Below are positions 8,693 to 18,003 of a stretch of DNA of 64,000 bases, one piece after another. The stretch is taken from positions 1 through 64,000 of the forward strand of contig CAMDCV010000020.1 of NCBI GenBank assembly GCA_945890645.1. The letters are read 5' to 3'. Position numbers and translations under genes: made by a program. The DNA comes from Akkermansia muciniphila (GTDB taxonomy: Bacteria; Verrucomicrobiota; Verrucomicrobiia; Verrucomicrobiales; Akkermansiaceae). The notes beneath the pieces are model-generated. The model did no database searches. It saw only the letters and a program-made list of their open reading frames with translations, and was not told the origin of the DNA. The stretch's first letter is position 1; every line of letters begins with the position of its first letter.

Positions 8693-9520
8693 ATGGGAAT
8701 TTTCGACAGACCTCGTCTCCGACCACAGGAAAAACGCGACGACATGCCGGAGGGCATGTGGACCAAATGTCCTTCCTGCGAGGCGATGCTGCATCAGCTC
8801 GACCTCAAGCAAAATTTCAACGTTTGCCCGCCCTGCGGCCACCACTTTCTCTTCGGCTCACGCGAGCGCATCGATAATCTTGCCGATGCTGGCAGCTTCG
8901 AGGAAATCGATGCTGACCTGATCTCCGCCAACCCGCTTGGTTTCGCCAATTATCCTGAAAAAATCGAACAGCAGCGACACAATTCCGATCTCAATGACGC
9001 GGTGATCACTGGACGTTTGAGCATCGAGGGCAAACCCGCCGTGATTGCGGTGATGGACTTTAAATTTTTCGCTGGCTCTATGGGTTCCGTGGTTGGTGAA
9101 AAAATCACCCGTGCCATCGAGCTCGCCACTGCGGAAAAACGCGGCATGATCATTATTTCAGCTTCCTCTGGAGCCCGTATGCAAGAAGGCATGCTATCGC
9201 TGATGCAAATGGCCAAAACTTGCGGCGCACTTGCTTTGCACGGCGAAGCTGGGCTGCCCTACATCTCGGTGATGACTCACCCCACGACCGGTGGCGTCAC
9301 AGCTTCCTTCGCTACGATTGGCGATGTCAATCTCGCAGAGCCGAAGTGCATGATCGGATTTGCTGGTCCACGTGTGGTGAAAGAAACCACGCACCAAAAC
9401 CTGCCACCAGGCTTTCAGACGGCGGAGTTCATGATGGATCACGGCCTCATTGATGGCATCGTCGCCCGCAAGGACTTGCGCCACAAGCTCGGCGTTTTGT
9501 TAGGCTATTTGTTGAAATAA
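8693..9520 (+). CDS. accD: acetyl-CoA carboxylase carboxyltransferase subunit beta
   Basis: Transfers the carboxyl group from biotin to acetyl-CoA in the first step of fatty-acid synthesis, working with AccA. The ATG at 8693 gives the standard opening MGIFDRP and 275 residues. The zinc ribbon has C26, C29, C45 and C48. The carboxyltransferase core includes FKFFAGSMGSVVGEK, SSGARMQEG and GGVTASFA, with GFAGPRVV near the C-terminus. It sits between comF and folC, with folC only nine bases downstream. In many bacteria accD and folC are neighbours, so this is a conserved arrangement. Confidence 0.97.
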   Translation: MGIFDRPRLRPQEKRDDMPEGMWTKCPSCEAMLHQLDLKQNFNVCPPCGHHFLFGSRERIDNLADAGSFEEIDADLISANPLGFANYPEKIEQQRHNSDLNDAVITGRLSIEGKPAVIAVMDFKFFAGSMGSVVGEKITRAIELATAEKRGMIIISASSGARMQEGMLSLMQMAKTCGALALHGEAGLPYISVMTHPTTGGVTASFATIGDVNLAEPKCMIGFAGPRVVKETTHQNLPPGFQTAEFMMDHGLIDGIVARKDLRHKLGVLLGYLLK

Positions 9521-9529
9521 TTCCGCCAC

Positions 9530-10750
9530 ATGACCTACCCCGAGGCGATCACCTGGTTGTTTTCGACGCAACTGTTTGGCATCAAACTCGGTCTCGATGG
9601 TCCGCGAGAATTGCTACGACAGTATCTCGCTTTTCCCGCTCGTGGTGTGAAAGTCATCCACGTAGCAGGCACCAATGGCAAGGGGTCGACCTGCGCCTTC
9701 ATCGATGCCGTCGCCCGCGCTTCCGGCCTGCGCACTGGGCTTTTCACTTCGCCCCACCTGATCGATTACCGCGAACGCATCAAAGTCGCCGGAGCGGAAA
9801 TTTCCGAAGATGATTGCACCCGTCATCTCGTGGCATTGCGGCAACTGTGCGAATCGTTAGAAACGCATCCGACGTTTTTTGAAATCACTCTCGCCCTCGC
9901 GATGCGCTATTTCACCGAGAGAGAATGCGAGATGATCGTGCTCGAAACCGGCATGGGTGGACGGCTCGATGCCACCACCGCCGTGCCTGCAGATGTCGCC
10001 GTGATCACACCCATCGGCCTCGATCACACCCAGTGGCTCGGCGACACTATCGCTGCGATCGCAGGGGAAAAAGCAGGCATCATTTGCGCGGAGAAACCGA
10101 TCATTTCCGCACCACAAGTAGACGATGCCGCGCGCGTCATTGCTATGCAGGCCAATGAAATGCGCGCGCCTCTGACAGTGATTGAGGAACCACTGCAAGG
10201 CTACAATCTCTCACTCATTGGCACACACCAGCCATGGAATGCGGCGCTCGCGCTCGCCGCGCTGCATGCAGCAGGGATCTCTCTTCGCTACGATGCCGTG
10301 CAATACGGACTCTCGCACACCCAATGGCCCGGTCGCTTTGAAGTCATTTCTTCGGAGGGAAAAACGATGGTGTTAGACGGCGCCCACAACCCCCATGCCG
10401 CGCAAGTTCTCGTCGAAACTTGGCGACAGCAATATCCACAAAAGTCTGCCTCGTTGATTTTTTCGGCTGTCGCCTCGAAGGATGTCCGTGGCGTATTGAA
10501 CCTGCTCGCTCCCCTCGCCTGCCGCATCTATCTCTGCCCCGTCAATAGTCCGCGTGCTCTTAGCCATGCAGAGTTGTTAGATGCCATACCCGCTGGCACC
10601 AACAACGTCGAAACTCACGAATCCTTCACGCAAGCCCTTGATGCGGCACGACAGCACGACGCTCCCATCTTGATTGCGGGGAGTTTGTATCTGGTAGGTC
10701 AAGCCCGCGCGTTGTTATTAGGAGAAACATTTCAGCCAAGCGCGCAATAG
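9530..10750 (+). CDS. folC: folylpolyglutamate synthase / dihydrofolate synthase
   Basis: Mur-ligase-family enzyme adding glutamate to (dihydro)folate with ATP. The P-loop HVAGTNGKGST is at residues 44-54. Next come FTSPHLIDYRERI, the metal-site region ETGMGGRLDATT, ITPIGLDHTQWLG and the C-terminal domain with VLDGAHNPHAA. The length of 406 residues is typical. The gene's last bases (10723-10746) recur almost exactly at 12551-12574, which may mark an insertion boundary. Confidence 0.96.
   Translation: MTYPEAITWLFSTQLFGIKLGLDGPRELLRQYLAFPARGVKVIHVAGTNGKGSTCAFIDAVARASGLRTGLFTSPHLIDYRERIKVAGAEISEDDCTRHLVALRQLCESLETHPTFFEITLALAMRYFTERECEMIVLETGMGGRLDATTAVPADVAVITPIGLDHTQWLGDTIAAIAGEKAGIICAEKPIISAPQVDDAARVIAMQANEMRAPLTVIEEPLQGYNLSLIGTHQPWNAALALAALHAAGISLRYDAVQYGLSHTQWPGRFEVISSEGKTMVLDGAHNPHAAQVLVETWRQQYPQKSASLIFSAVASKDVRGVLNLLAPLACRIYLCPVNSPRALSHAELLDAIPAGTNNVETHESFTQALDAARQHDAPILIAGSLYLVGQARALLLGETFQPSAQ
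10723..10746 (+). repeat. direct repeat, copy 1 (folC 3' end)
   Basis: A 24-base segment inside the last codons of folC matches 12551-12574 at 23 of 24 positions in the same orientation. The two copies bracket 1.8 kb that holds a hypothetical gene and a toxin-antitoxin module. Confidence 0.7.
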
Positions 10751-10895
10751 GATTCCTCATGTTTCAGTCAACGACTCACTACGAAATCGAACTGCTAATG
10801 GCATTTCCAAGGCCTGCCCCCATTTGACGTCACACCCTCTCAATATTACCTTTACACCCTCGCTCTGACGGATAAATTAAGCTATCAGGATATTC

Positions 10896-11951
10896 ATGAG
10901 CGTGCATAAAAAACTCCACCTCACCGCTGCCGCATTTCTGCTGCTGGCGCTCGGGATTCTGCTCTGGCCGCCAGCGCAAAAGCCCACCATAGCTTCGACC
11001 AGCACTACGGAAGGCGCTCATTCAATCAGACGGGAATCGAATTCTCCGCAGCCTCCGTTATCGCCCGAACGGGCAAAAGAATTTCAATCACTCACGAAAC
11101 ATCTGGAGAGCCACGGCCGACGACTCAAAATAACCTGGCAGGAAGTCGATCATTTCGTCGACGCCCAACACCGTAGCATGGCTTCGCTGCTCACCGCCTT
11201 TCGTCTCAGTGAAGACCCCGCGTATCTCAAGGAGGCCCTCGCCAATTTTCCGAATCATCCTCAAGTCCTGCTCTGCGCGCTGCAGTTGGACCCCGACCCC
11301 GCCAAACGGCTGGAGTTGCTCGAATCCTTCAAACGGGCTGATCCAGGCAATGGCATCGGCAACTGTCTTACTGCTAAGGCTCTTTTCGACCTCGGAAAAA
11401 ATGATGAGGCTTTTGCCGAATTGCTCCAATCGCGCGGAAAACCCATCCAAGATTTTTGGATCAACTCCAGCCAGAGCGATGAGGAAGCCTATCTCAGCGC
11501 AGGATTTTCGCCGATCGATGCCAAGATCATATCGCTCTTTGGTTCATCGAAATCGGATCTGACACAGATCCACGGGATCACCAAGAAGCTCGATGAATTG
11601 CGAGCAAATTACGCATCCGCTGGCAACAGTGAAGCGGTGCAGTCCGTGCGCAATATCCAGTCGGAGATGGGACGCCAACTTCAGCAAGACCGCTCCCTCG
11701 TCGGTGAGTTGATCGGGATCGCTGCGGAAAAAGGCGCTTTGAGGGGGCTTGATGACCCCGCGTCCATCGCCCGGATGGCAGAAATTGATCGACAGCAAAA
11801 ATCCGTGAGCGAAGGAAATCAAAAAATCTCTGCGCTGATGGAAAATGCCACCGTCCCCGAGTCCGACTGGCTCCTCTACTTTGACCGCGCCAAGCTCTTC
11901 GGCGAAAGGGCGGCGATGGACTGGATGCTAGGGAAACACCCAGAGCCTTGA
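10896..11951 (+). CDS. hypothetical membrane-anchored or exported protein
   Basis: A 351-residue protein with an N-terminal hydrophobic segment (about residues 8-26) after a short basic start, so it is anchored or exported. The rest is mostly charged and helical, with one region (about 100-170) that resembles a tetratricopeptide-like helical array (ALANFPNHPQVLLCALQLDP). I recognise no catalytic motif. The gene lies between two copies of a folC-derived direct repeat, next to a toxin-antitoxin module, so it may have arrived with it. Confidence 0.7.
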   Translation: MSVHKKLHLTAAAFLLLALGILLWPPAQKPTIASTSTTEGAHSIRRESNSPQPPLSPERAKEFQSLTKHLESHGRRLKITWQEVDHFVDAQHRSMASLLTAFRLSEDPAYLKEALANFPNHPQVLLCALQLDPDPAKRLELLESFKRADPGNGIGNCLTAKALFDLGKNDEAFAELLQSRGKPIQDFWINSSQSDEEAYLSAGFSPIDAKIISLFGSSKSDLTQIHGITKKLDELRANYASAGNSEAVQSVRNIQSEMGRQLQQDRSLVGELIGIAAEKGALRGLDDPASIARMAEIDRQQKSVSEGNQKISALMENATVPESDWLLYFDRAKLFGERAAMDWMLGKHPEP

Positions 11952-11968
11952 ACCGCCAGATCGACTGG

Positions 11969-12220
11969 TCAAATTTTCTTTTCGTAACTGTCATGACGCC
12001 CGATGAAAAACCATACAATCGTGCCATCACTTTCCACGCCGAGTGCGCGGTGATTGCGATTGATGCGGGCTGACCAATACAAACCGACTCTTTTAAAATG
12101 TAGCGACGGATGCCAGTGATCCGTCAGCCACAGGTGGAACTGTTTACGCGCCAGTCATTGCACATCCGGGGCAAGGCTCGCGAGTTGCTTACGAAATGCC
12201 GCGCTGGTCGAGGACTTCAT
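11969..12220 (-). pseudogene. RelE/ParE-type toxin gene with an in-frame TGA
   Basis: Read on the minus strand from an ATG at 12220 that overlaps the antitoxin 3' end, the frame encodes a small toxin ending HPSLHFKRVG, YWSARIN, NHRALGV and TIVWFFIGRHDSYEKKI. These are the hallmarks of a RelE-like toxin of about 83 residues. Codon 22 (12155-12157) is TGA, between VQ and LARKQF. Relatives commonly have Arg there, so a CGA-to-TGA transition is the simplest explanation. The toxin is probably inactive unless the stop is read through. The overlap with the antitoxin is the normal arrangement. Confidence 0.75.
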
Positions 12221-12416
12221 GCAAAGGAACGGTTTTTTGTTCGTGCAGCTCTCTCAACGCCTCAGCTGCCAGATCGTCGAATGCTCCTTCTCTCACTTGC
12301 GCGGCAAATTGCTCATCCACGGCACGCGCCGCCTCCGCATCGACCTGCGTGGCCAATGCAAGCAGTTCCGTATCCGGCAATTTCCGAATTTCGTTCATTA
12401 GTTCTGCAACGCTCAT
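12189..12416 (-). CDS. antitoxin of a type II toxin-antitoxin module
   Basis: A 75-residue acidic, helical protein immediately upstream of and overlapping (by 32 bases) the RelE-like toxin reading frame, the usual antitoxin position. It begins MSVAELMNEIRKLP and is rich in Ala, Glu and Leu, with no evident DNA-binding fold. It would bind and neutralise the toxin and may still be kept although the toxin frame is broken. Antitoxins of this type are poorly conserved, so the call rests mostly on context. Confidence 0.72.
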   Translation of the reverse strand: MSVAELMNEIRKLPDTELLALATQVDAEAARAVDEQFAAQVREGAFDDLAAEALRELHEQKTVPLHEVLDQRGIS

Positions 12417-12550
12417 GAGGTCAATTTACTTTCTCTACCTAAATCCACAAGTTCGTTTTCCCATCTGTCGCGGATCCACGCAAGAAGCAATGGAGATCGT
12501 TGTCGATGAAACCATCTCCGGGGGCATCTCAGAGGCGTGATCTTGTTAAA

Positions 12551-12574
12551 AGAAACATTTCAACCAAGCGCGCA
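12551..12574 (+). repeat. direct repeat, copy 2 (folC 3' end duplicate)
   Basis: Matches the folC 3' end at 10723-10746 with one mismatch in 24 bases. It ends four bases before the trpD stop codon (12579-12581, minus strand). Upstream of it a TTGTTA is shared as well, with a three-base gap. No open reading frame uses this copy as a coding end. Confidence 0.7.
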
Positions 12575-12578
12575 GTGG

Positions 12579-13622
12579 TCACCGCGCATGCTTTTGCAGA
12601 AGCCGCAATTTCTCTAACGCCGAGCCATCGCGAATGGTTTCCCGAGCAATCTCTAGGCCGTCGCCGATGTGATCCGCCAAGCCCGCACAGGCCAATGCCG
12701 CAGCAGCATTGAGAAGAACGATATCACGCTTCGGACCAGTCTCTTTGCCAGAAAGAATGGCTTCGAGGATGATCGCATTTTCACGAGCATCACCGCCTTG
12801 CAAGTCATCGACATGGGCACGACTCAGCCCGAAATCCTCGGGCTTAATTTCCTCATCCTCCAGGTCCTGATAGGCCCCGGCTTTGCAAATCCATGTCGGC
12901 CCCATCAAGCTGACTTCATCGACGGCACTGCCATCGTGCGTGCTGCCATGCACCGCCCAGGCGCTATCGCGTCCGAGGCGTTGTAAAATTTCCGCGAAAA
13001 CAGGACACAGCCCCCGATCATAAACACCGACCATTTGGCATTCCGGGCGGGCGGGATTCAGCAAGGGACCGATGAGATTGAAGATCGTGCGGATTTTTTT
13101 CTCACCGAGAATTTTACGAGCATCGATCACCGCCTTGAATGCGGGATGATAGATCGGCGCGAAAAGAAATCCAACGCCCGCCTTATCGAGGCAATCGCGA
13201 AATTCATCGGTGCTAAGATCTAGACGCACACCCAGCGCTTCGAGCACATCTGCTCCACCGGACTTCGAAGTGATGCCGCGATTCCCGTGTTTCACGACAA
13301 TCGCACCCGCCGCAGCGGCGATGAACATCGTCGTCGTCGAGACATTGAACAAATTGAGTCGATCCCCGCCCGTGCCGCACAAATCTAGCGTCGGGCCTTC
13401 GAGGTCGAGCAGATGCACATGCGGGTTCACCGCGTGCTGTAAAAACGTTTCCACAAAACCAGCAATCTCCGCAGGCGTCTCACCCTTCGCGGCGAGGGCT
13501 TCGAGAAGATGCGCTTTCTTTTCCGAAGAAGCCGAAGTATCTAACAAAAACTCCGCCGCGCTTTCGATTTCACGCTGCGATAAATCCTGTTTCGCTTCCA
13601 GTTGGTGAATGAGAGAATCCAT
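12579..13622 (-). CDS. trpD: anthranilate phosphoribosyltransferase
   Basis: Second step of tryptophan synthesis: joins anthranilate and PRPP. The PRPP-binding GTGGD is at residues 83-87, with NVSTTT following. KHGNRGITSKSGGAD (from 111) is the family signature for substrate binding, and NLIGPLLNPARP is also typical. The length of 347 residues is normal. The gene stands alone here, without trpE, trpG or trpC, so the tryptophan genes are dispersed in this genome. The reaction is well established for the family. Confidence 0.96.
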   Translation of the reverse strand: MDSLIHQLEAKQDLSQREIESAAEFLLDTSASSEKKAHLLEALAAKGETPAEIAGFVETFLQHAVNPHVHLLDLEGPTLDLCGTGGDRLNLFNVSTTTMFIAAAAGAIVVKHGNRGITSKSGGADVLEALGVRLDLSTDEFRDCLDKAGVGFLFAPIYHPAFKAVIDARKILGEKKIRTIFNLIGPLLNPARPECQMVGVYDRGLCPVFAEILQRLGRDSAWAVHGSTHDGSAVDEVSLMGPTWICKAGAYQDLEDEEIKPEDFGLSRAHVDDLQGGDARENAIILEAILSGKETGPKRDIVLLNAAAALACAGLADHIGDGLEIARETIRDGSALEKLRLLQKHAR

Positions 13623-13711
13623 ATGAACAGAAAGAGTTTACCACATCCTCTAAACGATGAACAGCAGATGCGAAGAAATTCTTCATATTTCGTTGAGAAA
13701 CACTGCCACCA

Positions 13712-16700
13712 TCAGTCATCGATCCATTTGTCTAAGGCTTGGAGGAGTTCGTCGCTGCGTTTGACGTGATAGAGTTCGGGAAGCTCTACGGTGCATCGCT
13801 TGCCGCTGCTGTTTTGGAAATGCAGAAGCACGGGCGTCTTGCCAGGGTAGCCGGCGATGATGTGGCGGATATCTTGCAAGTCGTGTTCGCCGTGACGGCT
13901 GGTCCAGAGTGTCAATTGCACAGGGCCTTTGTCGTTCTTTGCGGCGACGCGGGGTTTGAGTTCATCAACTTCGTAGCCCGTAAGCCTGCGGCTGCCCGTG
14001 CGGTCATCAACTTGGATCGCGGCTTTGCATTTGATGATTTTTCCTGCTTCGAGAAATCCTTTGTCGCGCGCGGGCACAAACGATTCACCCCACATGATGA
14101 GTTCCACAGAGCCTGTGAAATCTTCGATGGTCAACACGCCGAAAGGCTTACCGCTTTTGGTCATTTTCGCTTCGACGGTGCGGATCATGCCAGCGAAGGG
14201 AAAACGCGCGCGCGGATTGGTGGTATCCAGATCATCGATGAGCGCGATTTTGCAAAACTTATCGGAGTCGAGCAAGCCACGGAATTTATCGAGTGGATGG
14301 CCGGTAACATAAAAACCTAACAACTCTTTCTCATGTGCGAGGCGTTCATCCTTGGGCCATTCCTCGATCACTTCGCCGCGTTTCACCGGAGCGACGGGTG
14401 GTGCGAAATCAATCGAGTCGAATAAAGACACCTGACCTGAGGCGCGGTCTTTTTGCAGAGACGACGAGGCAGCCACGACTGACTCCAAACGAGCGAACAT
14501 CGTCGCGCGTGTTTCGCCTACCCAATCGAGCGCACCGGCTTTGACGAGCGTTTCGAGAATGCGTTTGTTCACAACGCGGGAATCGAGGCGATTCGAAAGG
14601 TCTTCGAGCGATTGGAAGGCACCATTCTTCTCGCGTTCTTCGATGGCGATGGCCATTGCACCCTCGCCGCAGTTCTTGATGGCAGCGAGGCCGTAGCGGA
14701 TCGCAGCGCCACCGGAGGGCGTGGATTCTGGCAAGAAACGCAGGCCCGATCGATTGAGATCAGGTGGCAAAATTTCGATCTTCATGCGATGGCACTCGGC
14801 CACGAAAACGGAGATTTTATCGGTGTTGTTGATCTCGTTCGAGAGCAAGGCCGCCATGAATTCGACGGAGTGATTGGCTTTTAGATAAGCGGTCCAATAC
14901 GAAATGTGACCGTAACAAGCGGAGTGCGATTTGTTAAAGCCGTAACCGGCGAACATCTCGATCTTGTTGAAAATTGCGTTGGCGAGTTTTTCGCTGATGC
15001 CATTCGTTTTTTCACATCCTTCGACAAACACGGCGCGTTGTTTGGCCATTTCCGCAGGGTCTTTTTTGCCCATCGCACGGCGCAGCAAGTCGGCACCACC
15101 GAGCGTGTAACCCGCAAGCAACTTTGCGGCATTCTGCACCTGTTCTTGATAGATCATGATGCCGTAGGTCGAACCAGCGACTTGCTCTAACAAAGGATGC
15201 TCGAACATCGGTTTGGTGCGGCCTTTTTTCACTTCGATCATCTGGTCGATGAACTGCATGGCGCCGGGTCGATAGAGCGCGAGCAGGTCGATGATGTCTT
15301 CGATTTTATCGATGCCATACTTGCGGCAGGTTTCCACCATACCGCCGGACTCTAACTGGAACACGCCCATCGTCTCGCCGCGATTGAGAATGGCAAAAGT
15401 GCCGGCATCATCGAGTGGTACATCAGCGACTCGGAAGTCGGGGATGAGCTTGCGGATGTGCGACTCCGCATCGTGGATGACGGTCAAGTTTTTCAGACCG
15501 AGAAAGTCCATCTTGAGCAAGCCGACGTAAGTAATCGCGCCCATGTCGAACTGCGTCACAACCTCGCCTTCGTTGCCGACAGTGAGTGGCACGTGCTCAT
15601 CAAGCGGTCGGTCGCCGATCACCACGCCCGCCGCGTGAACGCCGGTATTGCGCACCAGACCTTCGAGCTTCAATGCGTAGTCCCAGAGCTCGTGATAGGT
15701 CGTGGAGCCATCGACGAGTTCGCGCAGTTCGGCTTTGTCTTTCCATTCTTTTTCGAGAGTGACGCCGGGCTTGGCTTCGATCATCTTGGCGATGCGATCG
15801 GCCTCGCCATAGGAAACTCCCATCACGCGAGCGACATCGCGAATCACACTTTTTGCCCCCAGTGTGCCGTAAGTTATGATTTGCGAAACACTGCGACGCC
15901 CATATTTTTCTCTAACGTATTCGATGACCTCGCCGCGACGCGATTGGCAAAAGTCGATGTCCACGTCGGGGGGGCTCACCCGTTCAGGATTGAGGAAACG
16001 TTCGAACAATAGACCAAAGCGCAGCGGGCAAATATCGGTGATGCCCATGGTGTAAGCGACGAGCGAACCCGCCGCCGATCCCCGACCCGGGCCGACAGGG
16101 ATATCGTGATCGCGCGCCCATTGAATGAAGTCGGCAGTGATCAAGAAATACGACGAGAAACCAAGGTGGTTAATCGTATTGATCTCGTAGTCGAGTCGAG
16201 CCATTACTTCGGGATCAGCGGCTTTTTCCTTGCCGTAGCGGCGTTCCAGACCTTCGTAGCAGAGCTTGCGGAAATATTCTTCACGTGGTGAGCCATCGGG
16301 CGTGCCGAATTGAGGATACTTTTCCGAGCTGGAAGGATCGAGTTTCAGCGTGACATTGCAGCGCTCGGCAATCTCTAACGTAGCATCACAGGCCTCGGGA
16401 ATATCTGCGAAAATTTCGCGCATTTCTTCGGCTGTTTTGAAATGCACTTCCGGCGTGTAGCGCATGCGATTTTCATCGATGAGCTGTTTTCCCGTGCCAA
16501 TGCAGATGAGGGCATCGTGCGCCTCGTGGTCGCTGCGATTGAGGAAATGCACGTCATTGGCGGCTACTGTTTTCAGTCCGAAATCACGGGCGAGTTCGAC
16601 TAACTGCGGAAGTACTTGGAGTTGTGGACCGAGGCTGTGGTTATGAAGCTCGACATAGACATTTTCCTTGCCAAAAATTTCGATCAATTCCGCAAGTGCT

Positions 16701-17179
16701 TCTGCCGCTTTGATCGGTTCACTGGCCAACAGCCACTCATTGACAGGACCTGAAATACAACCCGTGAGACAAATGATGCCCTTCGCGAACTGACGCAGAT
16801 CACCGCGATCCACGCGCGGCTTGCCATAATACATGCCTTCGAGATGTCCGATCGAGATGAGTTTTGTTAGATTTTGCCAACCCTCATTCGTTTCTGCCAG
16901 CAAGGTCATGTGGCAATTGCGCTTGCGACCCGGGATCTCTTTTTTTTCGTCCTTGGTCGTCGGGCAGAGGTAAATTTCGCAACCCAGAATCGGTTTAACG
17001 CCCGCTTTTTTACAAGCTTGGTAAAATTCAATTGCTCCGAAGAGATTGCCGTGATCTGTCATTGCCACGGCAGGCATGCCCAATTGCGCGGCCCGTTTGG
17101 CGACGTCTGCCGCCCGTGTCATGCCATCCAGGGTGGAATATTCAGTGTGGAGATGGAGATGAACGAAGGAGTCCGGCAT
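13712..17179 (-). CDS. dnaE: DNA polymerase III alpha subunit
   Basis: Replicative polymerase catalytic subunit, 1155 residues as usual for DnaE1. The N-terminal PHP domain begins with HLHLHTEYS (H7, H9, H11). The polymerase active-site segment is PPDVDIDFC. Other family blocks are GPGRGSAAGSLVAY, GVHAAGVVI, MDFLGLKNLTVI and GYGFNKSHSACYG. A helix-hairpin-helix region and an OB-fold (MIRTVEAKMTKSGKPFGVLT, then DFTGSVELIMW) follow near the C-terminus. tRNA-Met lies just upstream on the same strand. Confidence 0.98.
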   Translation of the reverse strand: MPDSFVHLHLHTEYSTLDGMTRAADVAKRAAQLGMPAVAMTDHGNLFGAIEFYQACKKAGVKPILGCEIYLCPTTKDEKKEIPGRKRNCHMTLLAETNEGWQNLTKLISIGHLEGMYYGKPRVDRGDLRQFAKGIICLTGCISGPVNEWLLASEPIKAAEALAELIEIFGKENVYVELHNHSLGPQLQVLPQLVELARDFGLKTVAANDVHFLNRSDHEAHDALICIGTGKQLIDENRMRYTPEVHFKTAEEMREIFADIPEACDATLEIAERCNVTLKLDPSSSEKYPQFGTPDGSPREEYFRKLCYEGLERRYGKEKAADPEVMARLDYEINTINHLGFSSYFLITADFIQWARDHDIPVGPGRGSAAGSLVAYTMGITDICPLRFGLLFERFLNPERVSPPDVDIDFCQSRRGEVIEYVREKYGRRSVSQIITYGTLGAKSVIRDVARVMGVSYGEADRIAKMIEAKPGVTLEKEWKDKAELRELVDGSTTYHELWDYALKLEGLVRNTGVHAAGVVIGDRPLDEHVPLTVGNEGEVVTQFDMGAITYVGLLKMDFLGLKNLTVIHDAESHIRKLIPDFRVADVPLDDAGTFAILNRGETMGVFQLESGGMVETCRKYGIDKIEDIIDLLALYRPGAMQFIDQMIEVKKGRTKPMFEHPLLEQVAGSTYGIMIYQEQVQNAAKLLAGYTLGGADLLRRAMGKKDPAEMAKQRAVFVEGCEKTNGISEKLANAIFNKIEMFAGYGFNKSHSACYGHISYWTAYLKANHSVEFMAALLSNEINNTDKISVFVAECHRMKIEILPPDLNRSGLRFLPESTPSGGAAIRYGLAAIKNCGEGAMAIAIEEREKNGAFQSLEDLSNRLDSRVVNKRILETLVKAGALDWVGETRATMFARLESVVAASSSLQKDRASGQVSLFDSIDFAPPVAPVKRGEVIEEWPKDERLAHEKELLGFYVTGHPLDKFRGLLDSDKFCKIALIDDLDTTNPRARFPFAGMIRTVEAKMTKSGKPFGVLTIEDFTGSVELIMWGESFVPARDKGFLEAGKIIKCKAAIQVDDRTGSRRLTGYEVDELKPRVAAKNDKGPVQLTLWTSRHGEHDLQDIRHIIAGYPGKTPVLLHFQNSSGKRCTVELPELYHVKRSDELLQALDKWIDD

Positions 17180-17246
17180 GGTGCGCGCTCACAGTAGCGG
17201 AGGGCGCGGAGGCGTGGCAAGTGCCATGCAAAAAAAAATCTCACGA

Positions 17247-17321
<75 letters not shown>

Positions 17322-17440
17322 ATCGTGAGGTTTCGCCACTTGGTGGAGCAGCGGGCGCGGAGATTGTACGAAACCAGTGATTTTGTCCAATAAAAAAAAT
17401 TCCCATTGCAATCATGCGATAGCGTGCGAGTTTGTGCGCG

Positions 17441-17950
17441 ATGAATCCATTTAAGTTTCTTGCGCCTGCTGCTGCCGTTATCGGCATTACTCTCCCTGGC
17501 TCCGCTGAGCCTATTGTCGAAGGGACTCCACTGCCCGCCGTTTCCTGCCTTGATCAAGCGGGGAAAGAAGTGAAACTCGCAGAAACTGGAGCGAAAGGCT
17601 ACGTGTTAGTCTATTTCTATCCAAAGGCCGACACCCCAGGCTGTACGAAACAAGCCTGCAGTTTGCGCGACTCCTATGAAAGCATCACCGACAAAGGCGT
17701 GAAAGTCTTCGGTGTTAGCATGGATTCGGTCGACGCCCAAAAAGCCTTTGCAGAGAAATACAAATTACCCTTCACATTGCTTGCTGACAAAGAGGGCAAA
17801 GTAGCCGATGCATTCGGTGTGCCGCACATGGCTGGCTTTGCAAAACGCCAGGCATTTCTCTTCCTCGATGGCAAATTGGTATGGCGCGATCTCTCCGCTT
17901 CGACTGACCAGCAAGCCGCTGATGTCATGAAGGCGATTGAGAAAAAGTGA
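17441..17950 (+). CDS. exported peroxiredoxin, Bcp/PrxQ-type
   Basis: Thiol peroxidase that reduces hydrogen peroxide or organic peroxides. The ATG at 17441 gives a signal-peptide-like start (hydrophobic residues 5-21, ending GSAEP). The thioredoxin-fold core shows FYPKADTPGCTKQAC, with peroxidatic C68 and a resolving-type C73 five residues later, as in PrxQ. The C-terminal part has VPHMAGFAKRQAFLF. An export signal suggests a periplasmic role, unusual for Bcp, which is normally cytoplasmic. It precedes the DUF1080 gene by 53 bases on the same strand. Confidence 0.88.
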   Translation: MNPFKFLAPAAAVIGITLPGSAEPIVEGTPLPAVSCLDQAGKEVKLAETGAKGYVLVYFYPKADTPGCTKQACSLRDSYESITDKGVKVFGVSMDSVDAQKAFAEKYKLPFTLLADKEGKVADAFGVPHMAGFAKRQAFLFLDGKLVWRDLSASTDQQAADVMKAIEKK

Positions 17951-18003
17951 CAAGCTGCATTGTGCTGAAATATCGGTCAGATTCAGTTCGTAGCATTGCT
18001 ATT

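Noticed and set aside
12155-12157. In-frame TGA of the toxin as a selenocysteine codon
   Set aside because: The position corresponds to an Arg in relatives, and no SECIS-like stem was seen after it; mutation is simpler.
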